A stretch of DNA of 64,000 nucleotides from Streptomyces sp. CCM_MD2014 (GTDB lineage: Bacteria > Actinomycetota > Actinomycetes > Streptomycetales > Streptomycetaceae): the NCBI RefSeq assembly GCF_000772045.1, contig NZ_CP009754.1:6758001-6822000 (forward strand), in the 5' to 3' direction. Positions within the stretch are counted from its first letter, which is position 1. Each line of letters starts with the position of its first letter. Shown piece after piece: positions 39,016 to 47,254 of this stretch. The notes under the pieces were generated by a model. That model saw nothing but the letters and a program-made list of their open reading frames with translations. It did not search any database and was not told the DNA's origin. Position numbers and translations under genes: made by a program.

Positions 39016-40413
39016 TTATACGCCCTGACTGACAGAGCTCATGTTGAAATCGGGGACCCGCAGCGCGGGCATCGCGGCCCGGGTGAACCAGTCGCCCCAC
39101 TCCCTGGGCAGCGTCTTCTCCGTGCGCCCCGCATCCGAGGCCCGCCCCAGCAGGTCCACCGGCGACTCGTTGAACCGGAAGTTGTTCACCTCGCCGACGA
39201 CCTCGCCGTGCTCGACGAGGTAGACGCCGTCCCGGGTCAGCCCGGTCAGCAGCAGCGTCGCCGGATCCACCTCGCGGATGTACCAGAGGCAGGTCAGCAG
39301 CAGGCCGCGCTCCGTGCCCGCGACCATCTCGTCCAGGGACCGGTCCGGGTCGCCGCCGTCCAGGATCAGGTTGCCGATCGCGGGCGCCACCGGCAGCCCG
39401 GTCAGACCCGCGCTGTGCCGGGTGGTCGTCAGCCGGTGCAGCTCGCCGTCCCGGATCCAGTCGGTCGCCGCCACCGGCAGCCCGTTGTCGAACACCGACT
39501 GGTCGCCGCCCGAGGAGTGCGCGACCACGAACGGCGCGCTCTCCAGACCCGGCTCGTGCGGATCGCTGCGCAGCGTCAGCGGCAGCGCACCGAGCCGCTC
39601 GCCGACCCGGGTGCCGCCGCCCGGCTTGGAGAACACCGTGCGCCCCTCGACCGCGTCCCGTCCGGAGGCCGACCAGTACTGATAGATCAGCAGGTCCGCG
39701 ACCGCGGTGGGCGGCAGCAGCGTCTCGTACCGCCCGGCGGGCAGCTCCACCCGCCGCCCGGCCCAGCCGAGCCGTACGGCCAGGTCGGCGTCGAGGGCCG
39801 CCGGGTCGACGTCCTTGAAGTCCCGCGTGGCCCGCCCCGCCCACGCCGACCGGGTACGGTCCGGCGACTTGGCGTTCAGCTCCAGCGTCCCGTTCGGCTG
39901 GTCGTGCCGCAGCCTGAGCCCCGTCGACGTACCGACGTACGTCGAGGTCATCTCGTGGTTCGCGAACCCGTACAGCTCCCGGCCGCCCGCACGCGCGCGT
40001 GCGAACGCCTCCCCGAGGGCCGGCGCGAAGTCGGCGAACACCGCCGAGGAGGTCTCGGCGGGCGCGTCGGTGAAGTCCGGCGACCCCGGCCCGCCCGGGA
40101 CCAGCGGCTGCGCGTCCTCGGCCGGACCGGCACCCCGCGCGGCGGCCTCCGCTGCGCGCACCAGGGGCTCCAGCTCGTCCACGGTCACGGCCGACCGCGA
40201 CACCACCCCGGACGCCGTGCCCTGCTGCCCGTCGACGGTGGCGACGACCGTCAGCGTGCGCCCGCGCGTGACGCCGTTGGTGGTGAGCGCGTTGCCCGCC
40301 CAGCGCAGGTTGGCGGTGGACTCCTCGTCGGCGATGACGACGCACCCGTCGGCCCGGGACAGCTCCAGCGCCCGCTCGACGATCTCGTGCGGCTTGTTGG
40401 TCGCGGCGCTCAT
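39016..40413 (-). CDS. TldE/PmbA-type metallopeptidase partner
   Basis: This 465-residue protein is the non-catalytic half of a TldD-TldE heterodimer (PmbA family). It shows the family fold segments NLRWAGNALTTNGVTRG, ELYGFANHEMTSTYVGTSTGLRLR, and LLLTCLWYIREVDPATLLLTGLTRDGVYLVEHGEVVG. It lacks the HExxxH zinc site, as expected for TldE. Its ATG overlaps the tldD stop (ATGA), so both should be made in equal amounts. In E. coli the pair trims unfolded peptides and matures microcin B17. Confidence 0.9.
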   Translation of the reverse strand: MSAATNKPHEIVERALELSRADGCVVIADEESTANLRWAGNALTTNGVTRGRTLTVVATVDGQQGTASGVVSRSAVTVDELEPLVRAAEAAARGAGPAEDAQPLVPGGPGSPDFTDAPAETSSAVFADFAPALGEAFARARAGGRELYGFANHEMTSTYVGTSTGLRLRHDQPNGTLELNAKSPDRTRSAWAGRATRDFKDVDPAALDADLAVRLGWAGRRVELPAGRYETLLPPTAVADLLIYQYWSASGRDAVEGRTVFSKPGGGTRVGERLGALPLTLRSDPHEPGLESAPFVVAHSSGGDQSVFDNGLPVAATDWIRDGELHRLTTTRHSAGLTGLPVAPAIGNLILDGGDPDRSLDEMVAGTERGLLLTCLWYIREVDPATLLLTGLTRDGVYLVEHGEVVGEVNNFRFNESPVDLLGRASDAGRTEKTLPREWGDWFTRAAMPALRVPDFNMSSVSQGV

Positions 40414-41933
40414 CGACCCGCCTCCTGGGTGGTGTTCAGAATGTTGACTCCCTTGAAGAGGGCGGACGGGCAGCCGTGCGAGACGGCCGCGACCTGCCCC
40501 GGCTGGGCCTTGCCGCAGTTGAAGGCACCGCCCAGGACGTACGTCTGCGGGCCGCCGACGGCGGCCATGGACCCCCAGAAGTCGGTGGTCGTCGCCTGGT
40601 ACGCCACGTCCCGCAGCTGGCCGGCGAGCCGCCCGTTCTCGATCCGGAAGAAGCGCTGACCGGTGAACTGGAAGTTGTAGCGCTGCATGTCGATGGACCA
40701 GGACCGGTCCCCGACGACGTAGATCCCGCGGTCGACGCCCCCGATCAGATCCTCCGTCGACAGCCCGCCCGGATCCGGCCGCAGCGACACGTTGGCCATG
40801 CGCTGCACCGGCACGTGCGCGGGGGAGTCGGCGTAGGCGCACCCGTTGGACCGCTCGAAACCGGTGAGCCTCGCGATCCGCCGGTCGAGCTGGTAGCCCA
40901 CCAGCGTGCCGTCCTTCACCAGGTCCCAGGACTGGCCCGCGACGCCCTCGTCGTCGTACCCGACGGTCGCCAGGCCGTGCTCGGCGGTGCGGTCGCCGGT
41001 GACGTTCATCAGCTCGGAGCCGTAGCGCAGCTTGCCGAGCTGGTCGAAGGTGGCGAAGGAGGTGCCGGCGTAGGCCGCCTCGCAGCCGAGGGCACGGTCC
41101 AGCTCGGTGGCGTGCCCGATGGACTCGTGGATGGTCAGCCACAGGTTCGACGGGTCGACCACCAGGTCGTACAGCCCCGCCTCGACGCTCGGCGCGCGCA
41201 TCTTCTCGGCCAGCAGCTCGGGCATCTCGGCCAGCTCGGCCTCCCAGTCCCAACCGGTCCCGGTCAGGTACTCCCAGCCCCGCCCGGCCGGCGGCGCCAG
41301 CGTGCGCATGGAGTCGAACTCGCCGCTGGAGTCGTCCACCGACACCGCGGTGAGCACCGGGTGCAGCCGCACCCGCTGCTGCGTCGTCACGGTCCCGGCG
41401 GTGTCGGCGTAGAACTTGTTCTCGTGCACGGTGAGCAGCGAGGCGTCCACGTGATCCACCCCGTCGGCCGCCAGCAGCCGCGCGCTCCAGTCGGCCAGCA
41501 GCGCCGCCTTCTCCGCGTCGGGCACACCGAAGGGGTCGATCTCGTACGCCGAGACCCAGGTCTTGTCGGCGTGCACGGGTTCGTCGGCCAGCTCGACCCT
41601 CTCGTCCGACCCGGCCGCCCTGATCACCTGCGCCGACAGCTTCGCCATCGCCACCGCCTGCGAGGCGACCCTGGCGGCGGCGTCCAGCGTGAGATCCACG
41701 CCGGACGCGAAGCCCCACGTGCCGCCGTGCACCACCCGCACCGCGTACCCGAGGTCGGTGGTGTCCGAGGATCCGGCGGGCCTGGCGTCCCTGAGCCGCC
41801 ACGACGCGTTGCGCACCCGCTCCAGCCGGAAGTCGGCGTGCTCCGCGCCGAGGGCACGCGCACGGGCGAGCGCGGCGTCGGCGAGGGCGCGTAGGGGGAG
41901 TGCCGTGAAGGCTTCGTCGATGCTGTGAGGCAC
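40410..41933 (-). CDS. tldD: TldD metallopeptidase
   Basis: This 507-residue catalytic subunit has the HESIGHATELD zinc site (HExxxH) in the middle of the chain. TldD-fold segments include VRVVHGGTWGFASGVDLT and GYDDEGVAGQSWDLVKDGTLVGYQ. The C-terminal SHGCPSALFKGVNILNTTQEAGR is also typical. The GTG at 41933 gives the usual start. With the downstream TldE partner it forms a cytoplasmic protease that threads small peptides. Natural substrates in Streptomyces are unknown; no RiPP precursor is visible beside it. Confidence 0.92.
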   Translation of the reverse strand: MPHSIDEAFTALPLRALADAALARARALGAEHADFRLERVRNASWRLRDARPAGSSDTTDLGYAVRVVHGGTWGFASGVDLTLDAAARVASQAVAMAKLSAQVIRAAGSDERVELADEPVHADKTWVSAYEIDPFGVPDAEKAALLADWSARLLAADGVDHVDASLLTVHENKFYADTAGTVTTQQRVRLHPVLTAVSVDDSSGEFDSMRTLAPPAGRGWEYLTGTGWDWEAELAEMPELLAEKMRAPSVEAGLYDLVVDPSNLWLTIHESIGHATELDRALGCEAAYAGTSFATFDQLGKLRYGSELMNVTGDRTAEHGLATVGYDDEGVAGQSWDLVKDGTLVGYQLDRRIARLTGFERSNGCAYADSPAHVPVQRMANVSLRPDPGGLSTEDLIGGVDRGIYVVGDRSWSIDMQRYNFQFTGQRFFRIENGRLAGQLRDVAYQATTTDFWGSMAAVGGPQTYVLGGAFNCGKAQPGQVAAVSHGCPSALFKGVNILNTTQEAGR

Positions 41934-42208
41934 CTGCGTCTCTTTCTGTCGACGTGACCGGTCGTCTGCCGCGACACCGGGGGCTGCGCCGCATCATGTC
42001 GCGTCCGCGGTCCGGCGACCACACCTTTCCCGTCGTACCCGGGACCGGTTCTGTAGGGACCCGACAGACAGCCCCGTAAGCCACTGTGGGTGCCCGAGTC
42101 TTTGGGGGAGGCCGGGGACCGATAGATTTCCGAGGAAGCCGCCTGCCGTCGCCGTCCGCCGTACGGGTGACCGGACGGGTGGACGACCGCTAGGGAAAGG
42201 GTGATCCG

Positions 42209-42913
42209 TTGAGCCGCTCGGTTCTCGTCACCGGAGGAAACCGGGGCATCGGCCTCGCCATCGCCCGCGCCTTCGCCGACGCAGGCGACAAGGTCGCGAT
42301 CACATACCGCTCGGGTGAGCCCCCGGAGGGCTTCCTGGCCGTCAAGTGCGACATCACCGACACCGAGCAGGTGGAGCAGGCCTACAAGGAGATCGAGGAG
42401 ACGCACGGTCCCGTCGAGGTCCTGATCGCCAACGCCGGCGTCACCAAGGACCAGCTCCTGATGCGCATGTCGGAGGAGGACTTCACCTCCGTCCTCGAGA
42501 CCAACCTCACCGGCACCTTCCGCGTCGTCAAGCGCGCCAACCGCGCCATGCTGCGTGCCAAGAAGGGCCGCGTCGTCCTCATCTCGTCGGTGGTCGGGCT
42601 CCTCGGCTCCGCCGGGCAGGCGAACTACGCCGCCTCCAAGGCCGGCCTGGTCGGCTTCGCGCGCTCCCTCGCCCGCGAGCTGGGGTCGCGCAACATCACC
42701 TTCAACGTCGTCGCGCCCGGCTTCGTCGACACCGACATGACCAAGGTGCTCACCGACGAGCAGCGGGCCAACATCGTGTCGCAGGTGCCGCTGGGGCGGT
42801 ACGCGCGGCCGGAGGAGATCGCCGCGACGGTGCGGTTCCTCGCCTCGGACGACGCCTCGTACATCACTGGAGCCGTCATCCCCGTTGACGGCGGACTGGG
42901 AATGGGTCACTGA
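42209..42913 (+). CDS. fabG: 3-oxoacyl-ACP reductase
   Basis: This 234-residue SDR reduces beta-ketoacyl-ACP in fatty acid elongation. It has the cofactor motif TGGNRGIG, NAG (IANAGVTKDQLLMRM), catalytic Ser in LISSVVG and YxxxK in NYAASKAG, and the C-terminal GAVIPVDGGLGMGH. The start is the TTG at 42209, with GGGAAAGGG upstream; no ATG or GTG suits the conserved N-terminus. Five bases separate it from the enoyl reductase gene, so the two form a FAS II operon. Confidence 0.93.
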   Translation: MSRSVLVTGGNRGIGLAIARAFADAGDKVAITYRSGEPPEGFLAVKCDITDTEQVEQAYKEIEETHGPVEVLIANAGVTKDQLLMRMSEEDFTSVLETNLTGTFRVVKRANRAMLRAKKGRVVLISSVVGLLGSAGQANYAASKAGLVGFARSLARELGSRNITFNVVAPGFVDTDMTKVLTDEQRANIVSQVPLGRYARPEEIAATVRFLASDDASYITGAVIPVDGGLGMGH

Positions 42914-42918
42914 TCACC

Positions 42919-43686
42919 ATGAGCGGAATTCTCGAGGGCAAGCGCGTCCTGATCACCGGTGTGCTGATGGAGTCCTCCATCGCCTTCCACGCCGCGAAGC
43001 TGGCCCAGGAGCAGGGTGCCGAGATCATCCTGACCGCGTTCCCGCGGCCCACGCTGACCGAGCGCATCGCCAAGAAGCTGCCCAAGCCCACCAAGGTCAT
43101 CGAGCTGGACGTCACCAACGACGAGCACCTCGCCCGGCTCGCGGACGTCGTCGGCGAGGAGCTGGGCGGTCTCGACGGCGTCGTGCACTCCATCGGCTTC
43201 GCCCCCCAGGACGCGCTCGGCGGCAACTTCCTGAACACGCCGTTCGAGTCGGTGGCCACCGCCATGCACGTCTCGGCGTACTCCCTGAAGTCGCTGACCA
43301 TGGCCTGCCTGCCGCTGATGCAGAACGGCGGCTCGGTCGTCGGCCTCACCTTCGACGCGCAGTACGCCTGGCCGCAGTACGACTGGATGGGCCCGGCGAA
43401 GGCCGCGCTGGAGGCCACCAGCCGCTACATGGCCCGTGACCTCGGCAAGCAGAACATCCGCTGCAACCTGGTCTCGGCGGGCCCGATCGGCTCCATGGCC
43501 GCCAAGTCCATCCCGGGCTTCGCGGACCTCGCCTCCGTGTGGGACAGCCGTTCCCCGCTGGAGTGGGACCTGAAGGACCCGGAGCCGGCCGGCCGCGGCA
43601 TCGTCGCCCTGCTGAGCGACTGGTTCCCCAAGACGACGGGCGAGATCGTCCACGTCGACGGCGGTCTGCACGCCATCGGCGCCTGA
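42919..43686 (+). CDS. fabI: enoyl-ACP reductase (FabI/InhA type)
   Basis: This 255-residue NADH-dependent enoyl-ACP reductase performs the last step of each FAS II cycle. It shows the InhA/FabI-specific cofactor start LEGKRVLITGVLMESSIAFH, VVHSIGFAPQDALGG, and the active site YDWMGPAKAALE (Tyr-x6-Lys). The substrate loop SAGPIGSMAAKSIPGF and the C-terminal IVHVDGGLHAIGA are intact. Actinobacterial FabI/InhA is the target of isoniazid- and triclosan-type inhibitors. A terminator follows. Confidence 0.95.
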   Translation: MSGILEGKRVLITGVLMESSIAFHAAKLAQEQGAEIILTAFPRPTLTERIAKKLPKPTKVIELDVTNDEHLARLADVVGEELGGLDGVVHSIGFAPQDALGGNFLNTPFESVATAMHVSAYSLKSLTMACLPLMQNGGSVVGLTFDAQYAWPQYDWMGPAKAALEATSRYMARDLGKQNIRCNLVSAGPIGSMAAKSIPGFADLASVWDSRSPLEWDLKDPEPAGRGIVALLSDWFPKTTGEIVHVDGGLHAIGA

Positions 43687-43699
43687 CCGGCCGCCTCGC

Positions 43700-43737
43700 C
43701 GAGGGCCCGCGTCCCGTGTACGGGGTGCGGGCCCTCG
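43700..43737 (+). terminator. terminator of fabG-fabI
   Basis: A perfect 11-bp stem, CGAGGGCCCGC (43700-43710) with GCGGGCCCTCG (43727-43737), 14 nt after the fabI stop, with a 16-nt loop. No T-run. Confidence 0.75.
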
Positions 43738-43763
43738 CCCGTTCGCCGTTTCTTCCCCGTCCC

Positions 43764-43801
<38 letters not shown>

Positions 43802-43838
43802 GGAGCGGCGCCCGTGCCGCCCCCGGCCGGGGCGCGAG

Positions 43839-44531
43839 TCAGTCGTCCGAGGGCGGGCCGAACAGCCCCGGACGGCACACGAACGGATAGGCCGCCGCCT
43901 CCTCCGCCGCCGTCGCCGCGTCGCCCGCGCGGATCGCGTCCACCAGCCGGCCGTGGTCCATGTGTGACGCCGGTGTCATGCCCTCGCCCACGTCGCCCCG
44001 CAGCCAGTCCCGCAGCACCTCGCTGAGGTCCGCGTACATCGCGGTCAGCACGTCGTTGTGCGAGGCGGCCACGACCGCCAGGTGGAACGTGGCGTCCGCC
44101 GCCACGAACGCCTCCGCCTCGCCCGAGTCCCAGGCCTCCTCCCGGCGCAGCAGCAGGGCGTCGATCTGCTTCAGGTCCTTTTCCGTACGCCGCTCGGCGG
44201 CCAGGCGCGCGGCGGCCGACTCCAGCGTGGAACGCAGCTCGGCGATGTGCCGGGGTTCCGCGCCCGCGAAGCGGCGCTGCATGACGCCGGCCAGCTCGCT
44301 GGTCGCCACGACGTACGTGCCCGAGCCCTGGCGGATGTCCAGCAGCCCGTTGTGCGCGAGCGCGCGGACCGCCTCACGGACCGTGTTCCGGGCGACGCCG
44401 AGCTGCTCGACCAGTTCGGGTTCCGTGGGGATGCGGGAGCCGACCGGCCACTCGCCCGAGGCGATCTGCTGCCGCAGCGCGGCGATGACCTGCTCGGACA
44501 GGGCCGAACGGCGGGGATGGCTCAGTGGCAT
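43839..44531 (-). CDS. GntR/FadR family transcriptional regulator
   Basis: This 230-residue repressor has an N-terminal winged helix-turn-helix (LSEQVIAALRQQIASGEWPVGSRIPTEPELVEQLGVARNTVREAVRAL) with the GSGTYV wing. An FCD ligand-binding domain follows, with histidines typical of its metal site (ADATFHLAVVAASHN, SHMDHGRLVDAI). It is divergent from an MFS exporter gene, and a near-perfect inverted repeat lies between them. It very probably controls that exporter; the effector is unknown. Confidence 0.92.
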   Translation of the reverse strand: MPLSHPRRSALSEQVIAALRQQIASGEWPVGSRIPTEPELVEQLGVARNTVREAVRALAHNGLLDIRQGSGTYVVATSELAGVMQRRFAGAEPRHIAELRSTLESAAARLAAERRTEKDLKQIDALLLRREEAWDSGEAEAFVAADATFHLAVVAASHNDVLTAMYADLSEVLRDWLRGDVGEGMTPASHMDHGRLVDAIRAGDAATAAEEAAAYPFVCRPGLFGPPSDD

Positions 44532-44578
44532 GGCTCACCTTCGCACACGAGCGGACGAGCGTGTGGACAACCAATCAT

Positions 44579-44597
44579 CCCATGATTCTATGATGGG
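44579..44597. promoter_or_regulatory. candidate operator between gntR and the MFS gene
   Basis: CCCATGAT-TCT-ATGATGGG (19 bp) is an inverted repeat with one mismatched pair, in the 70-bp gap between divergent start codons and overlapping the possible upstream MFS starts. Size and position fit a FadR-type dimer site. Confidence 0.55.
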
Positions 44598-44601
44598 TCT
44601 C

Positions 44602-45945
44602 ATGGCTAGTGACGAAACCCGGACCGAGACGCGTACGGAGGCGAGTACGGACGTGTGCGCCGAGACGCGCGCCGAGAGCAGGAAGCACGAGGTACCCGGC
44701 GAGGCGCCCGCCACGCGCGCGTGGACGACCCGGCTGCTCATCCTCGGTATCGTCCTGGCCGCGCTGAACCTGCGCCCCGCCATCACCAGCCTGGGCGCGC
44801 TCCTGGAAGAGGTCCGCGACGGACTCGGCATGAGCGGCAGCGTCGCCGGACTGCTCACGTCAGTGCCTCCGCTGTGCTTCGCCGTCTTCGGGGTCACCGC
44901 CCCCCGGCTGGCCCGGCGCTTCGGGCCCGGAGCGGTGGTCTGCGCCGGCATGGTCGCCATCACCGCCGGCCTGCTGATACGCCCGTACGCCGGGGGCACG
45001 GGCGGCTTCCTGGCCGCCACCGCCCTGGCACTGATGGGCATCGCGGTCAGCAACGTCCTGATGCCGGTCATCGTCAAGCGCTACTTCCCCGACCGCGTCG
45101 GTTCCATGACCGGCCTGTACTCGATGGCGCTCGCGTTCGGCACCTCCGTCGCCGCCGCGGCGACCGTGCCCGTGACGAACGCGCTGGGCGGCCACTGGCA
45201 GCCCGGTCTCGCGGTCTGGGCCGTGCTGCCGGCGCTGGCCGTCGTGCCGTGGCTCCCCTTCGTACGGAACCGGAAGACGCCGGCGGCCGACGGATCGTCC
45301 ACGTCGCAGCCGCGGCGGGAGAGCGTGCGGCCCGCCGGCAAGCCGGTGGAACAGCCGCCGCTGAAGATCACCCGCAGCCGTACGGCCTGGGCGCTCGCCG
45401 TCTTCTTCGGCCTCCAGGCCACCGCCGCCTACATCACGATGGGATGGATGGCGCAGATCTTCCGTGACTCCGGCGTGTCCGCCGGCACCGCCGGGCTGCT
45501 GCTCGCCGTCATCATGGTGATGGGCGTGCCGCTCGCCTTCGTCATCCCGCGCGTGGCGACCCGCCTGCCCCACCAGGGCCCGATCGTGCTGGTCCTGGGC
45601 CTGTGCGGGCTCGCCGGATACGCCGGTCTGTACTTCGCCCCGGTCGGCGGCGCCTGGGCCTGGGCCCTGCTGCTCGGCGTCTCCAACTGCGCCTTCCCGC
45701 TCGCGCTGACCATGGTCGGCATGCGGGCCAGGACGGGAGCGGGCGTGGCCCAGCTGTCCGCCTTCGCGCAGAGCACCGGCTACCTGATCTCCATCCCGGG
45801 TCCCCTCCTGGTGGGCGTCCTCTACCAGCACAGCGGCGGCTGGGGACTGCCGATCGCGCTGATGAGCGCGCTGATGGTGCCGCAGATCGTGGTGGGCGTC
45901 CTGGCGGGGCGCGACCGCACGGTGGAGGACGAGGCGGGCCGCTGA
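44602..45945 (+). CDS. MFS transporter, CynX/NimT family
   Basis: This 447-residue protein has twelve predicted membrane helices and a hydrophilic N-terminal tail of 40 residues. NLRPAITSLGALLEEVRDGLGMS is the CynX/NimT-type first loop, and a charged loop (RNRKTPAADGSSTSQPRRES) lies between helices 6 and 7. Family members move cyanate, nitroimidazoles or similar compounds, so export of a small toxic molecule is plausible. ATG at 44602 is preferred; ATG at 44593 is in frame but inside the operator. A 38-codon partner gene follows. Confidence 0.88.
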   Translation: MASDETRTETRTEASTDVCAETRAESRKHEVPGEAPATRAWTTRLLILGIVLAALNLRPAITSLGALLEEVRDGLGMSGSVAGLLTSVPPLCFAVFGVTAPRLARRFGPGAVVCAGMVAITAGLLIRPYAGGTGGFLAATALALMGIAVSNVLMPVIVKRYFPDRVGSMTGLYSMALAFGTSVAAAATVPVTNALGGHWQPGLAVWAVLPALAVVPWLPFVRNRKTPAADGSSTSQPRRESVRPAGKPVEQPPLKITRSRTAWALAVFFGLQATAAYITMGWMAQIFRDSGVSAGTAGLLLAVIMVMGVPLAFVIPRVATRLPHQGPIVLVLGLCGLAGYAGLYFAPVGGAWAWALLLGVSNCAFPLALTMVGMRARTGAGVAQLSAFAQSTGYLISIPGPLLVGVLYQHSGGWGLPIALMSALMVPQIVVGVLAGRDRTVEDEAGR

Positions 45946-46042
45946 GCCCGGCGGGCGGTGCCCCGCTCCCGGTGGCCGGTCCGCCGGGCCGGGCCGGTGG
46001 GTCGCCGGGAGCCGTCCACGCGGGGGATGCGAGACTTGCCGT

Positions 46043-46159
46043 ATGCCAGTCCTCGATCCGAACCCCCAGCACGGCCAGAAGAAGATGCTGATCGTCTTCG
46101 GCTCCTTCCTCGCGATCTTCGTGATCATCGGCGTCATCGCGACCATCGCCTCTCCGTGA
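46043..46159 (+). CDS. SGM_5486 family transporter-associated micropeptide
   Basis: This 38-residue single-helix protein starts MPVLDPNPQHGQKK, followed by a hydrophobic helix (MLIVFGSFLAIFVIIGVIAT) and a short end. It matches the Streptomyces family that NCBI calls SGM_5486 family transporter-associated protein (recall), which occurs beside CynX/NimT-type MFS genes, as here (97 nt downstream). It is too short for most gene callers. Its role is unknown; binding to the transporter is inferred from co-occurrence. Confidence 0.8.
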   Translation: MPVLDPNPQHGQKKMLIVFGSFLAIFVIIGVIATIASP

Positions 46160-46183
46160 CGCCGCCCTCACCGAGTGGAGGGT

Positions 46184-46211
46184 GGGGTTAACCCCCCGTC
46201 CCCTAGGGGGT
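46184..46211. promoter_or_regulatory. nested palindromes upstream of the 68-residue protein gene
   Basis: GGGGTTAACCCC (46184-46195) is a perfect 12-bp palindrome, and its right half also forms ACCCCC-N9-GGGGGT (46191-46196, 46206-46211). It lies about 130 nt before the next start, in a GC-skewed stretch (GGGTGAGGGTCAGGGTC follows). It could be an operator. Confidence 0.4.
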
Positions 46212-46342
46212 GAGGGTCAGGGTCAAGTGGGTGGACCTCCGGATGGGTTGGGCCCCGCGGAGTCCGTAACTTCGAGATGTGCCCGCGACACGCGGGCCGC
46301 GGAGCACGGACCAGGGACGCCCGAAGACCAGCGGAGGCACTC

Positions 46343-46549
46343 ATGTCGGCCCCTATTCAGACCCGGCCTCCCCAGGCGACCCGGGGCGGTGTCGACATCC
46401 GGCTGCCCTGGTGGGCCGTGGCCCTGCCCGTGCTGGCCTTCGTCTCGCTGCTCCTGCTCATCCTCAATCCCGCCGACGCCCACGCGGCCGCCGATCAGCC
46501 CGCGATAGCCCACCTGCTGGAGCGGGTGGAGCAGCTGACCGGACACTGA
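46343..46549 (+). CDS. small membrane protein, function unknown
   Basis: This 68-residue protein has a polar N-terminus, one hydrophobic helix (WWAVALPVLAFVSLLLLILNP) and a C-terminal amphipathic helix (PAIAHLLERVEQLTGH). GGAGG precedes the ATG at 46343; the open frame further upstream looks non-coding. I know no function. A pair of palindromes upstream may regulate it. Confidence 0.75.
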   Translation: MSAPIQTRPPQATRGGVDIRLPWWAVALPVLAFVSLLLLILNPADAHAAADQPAIAHLLERVEQLTGH

Positions 46550-46641
46550 GCGCCGACCGCCGTCCGTCACGGGCCCAGCGTGGCGAATCCGCATGTCAAC
46601 TACCAGAGCCCCGTGGCCTGTTTCATGCGAAGCTGGATGAC

Positions 46642-47160
46642 ATGAGCGTCGCAGAACCCCGCAGGATTGTTCTCTTCCGGCATGCGAAAGCCGACTGGCC
46701 ACAGGTGAGCGACCACGAGCGGCCGCTCGCCGACCGGGGCCGCATGGACGCCGCGGAGGCCGGGCGTCGGCTCGCGGACACCGGAGTCCCCTTCGACCAG
46801 GCCCTGTGCTCCACCGCGGTGCGGACCCGGGAGACCTGGAAGCTCGCCGTCCAGGAGTTCCCGCACCGGCCGAAAACCGTCTATGAGGAGCGGATCTACG
46901 AGGCCTCGCCCGGCGAGCTGATCGCCGTGCTCAACGAGACCCCCGACGACCTGTCGAACGTGCTGATGATCGGCCACAACCCGGGCATGGAGGCACTGAC
47001 CGAGATCCTGGCCGGCTCCGCCGAGGACGCGGTCCGCGAGCGGATCGACCGCCGGGGCTTCCCGACCGCCGCCTTCGCCGTCCTGACCTTCACGGGCTCC
47101 TGGAAGGACGTGGAGCCCGGCACGGCCACCCTGGTCGACTACTGGGCGCCGACCGACTGA
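46642..47160 (+). CDS. SixA-like histidine phosphatase
   Basis: This 172-residue protein of the histidine phosphatase (phosphoglycerate-mutase-like) superfamily has the RHG-type motif FRHAKADWPQ near the N-terminus, HERPLADRGRMDAAEAGRRL, and the second histidine in MIGHNPGMEAL. This short form resembles SixA, which removes phosphate from phosphohistidine. ATG at 46642. Target unknown; there is no adjacent phosphorelay gene. Confidence 0.88.
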   Translation: MSVAEPRRIVLFRHAKADWPQVSDHERPLADRGRMDAAEAGRRLADTGVPFDQALCSTAVRTRETWKLAVQEFPHRPKTVYEERIYEASPGELIAVLNETPDDLSNVLMIGHNPGMEALTEILAGSAEDAVRERIDRRGFPTAAFAVLTFTGSWKDVEPGTATLVDYWAPTD

Positions 47161-47254
47161 CCGCATCCGCGGCACGGGGCCCGGCACCCTGGCGGTCCGG
47201 GCCCTCGTCGCGCCGGGCGTCCGCCCGTGCCGCCGCCGTCCGGGCTCCCGGCCG

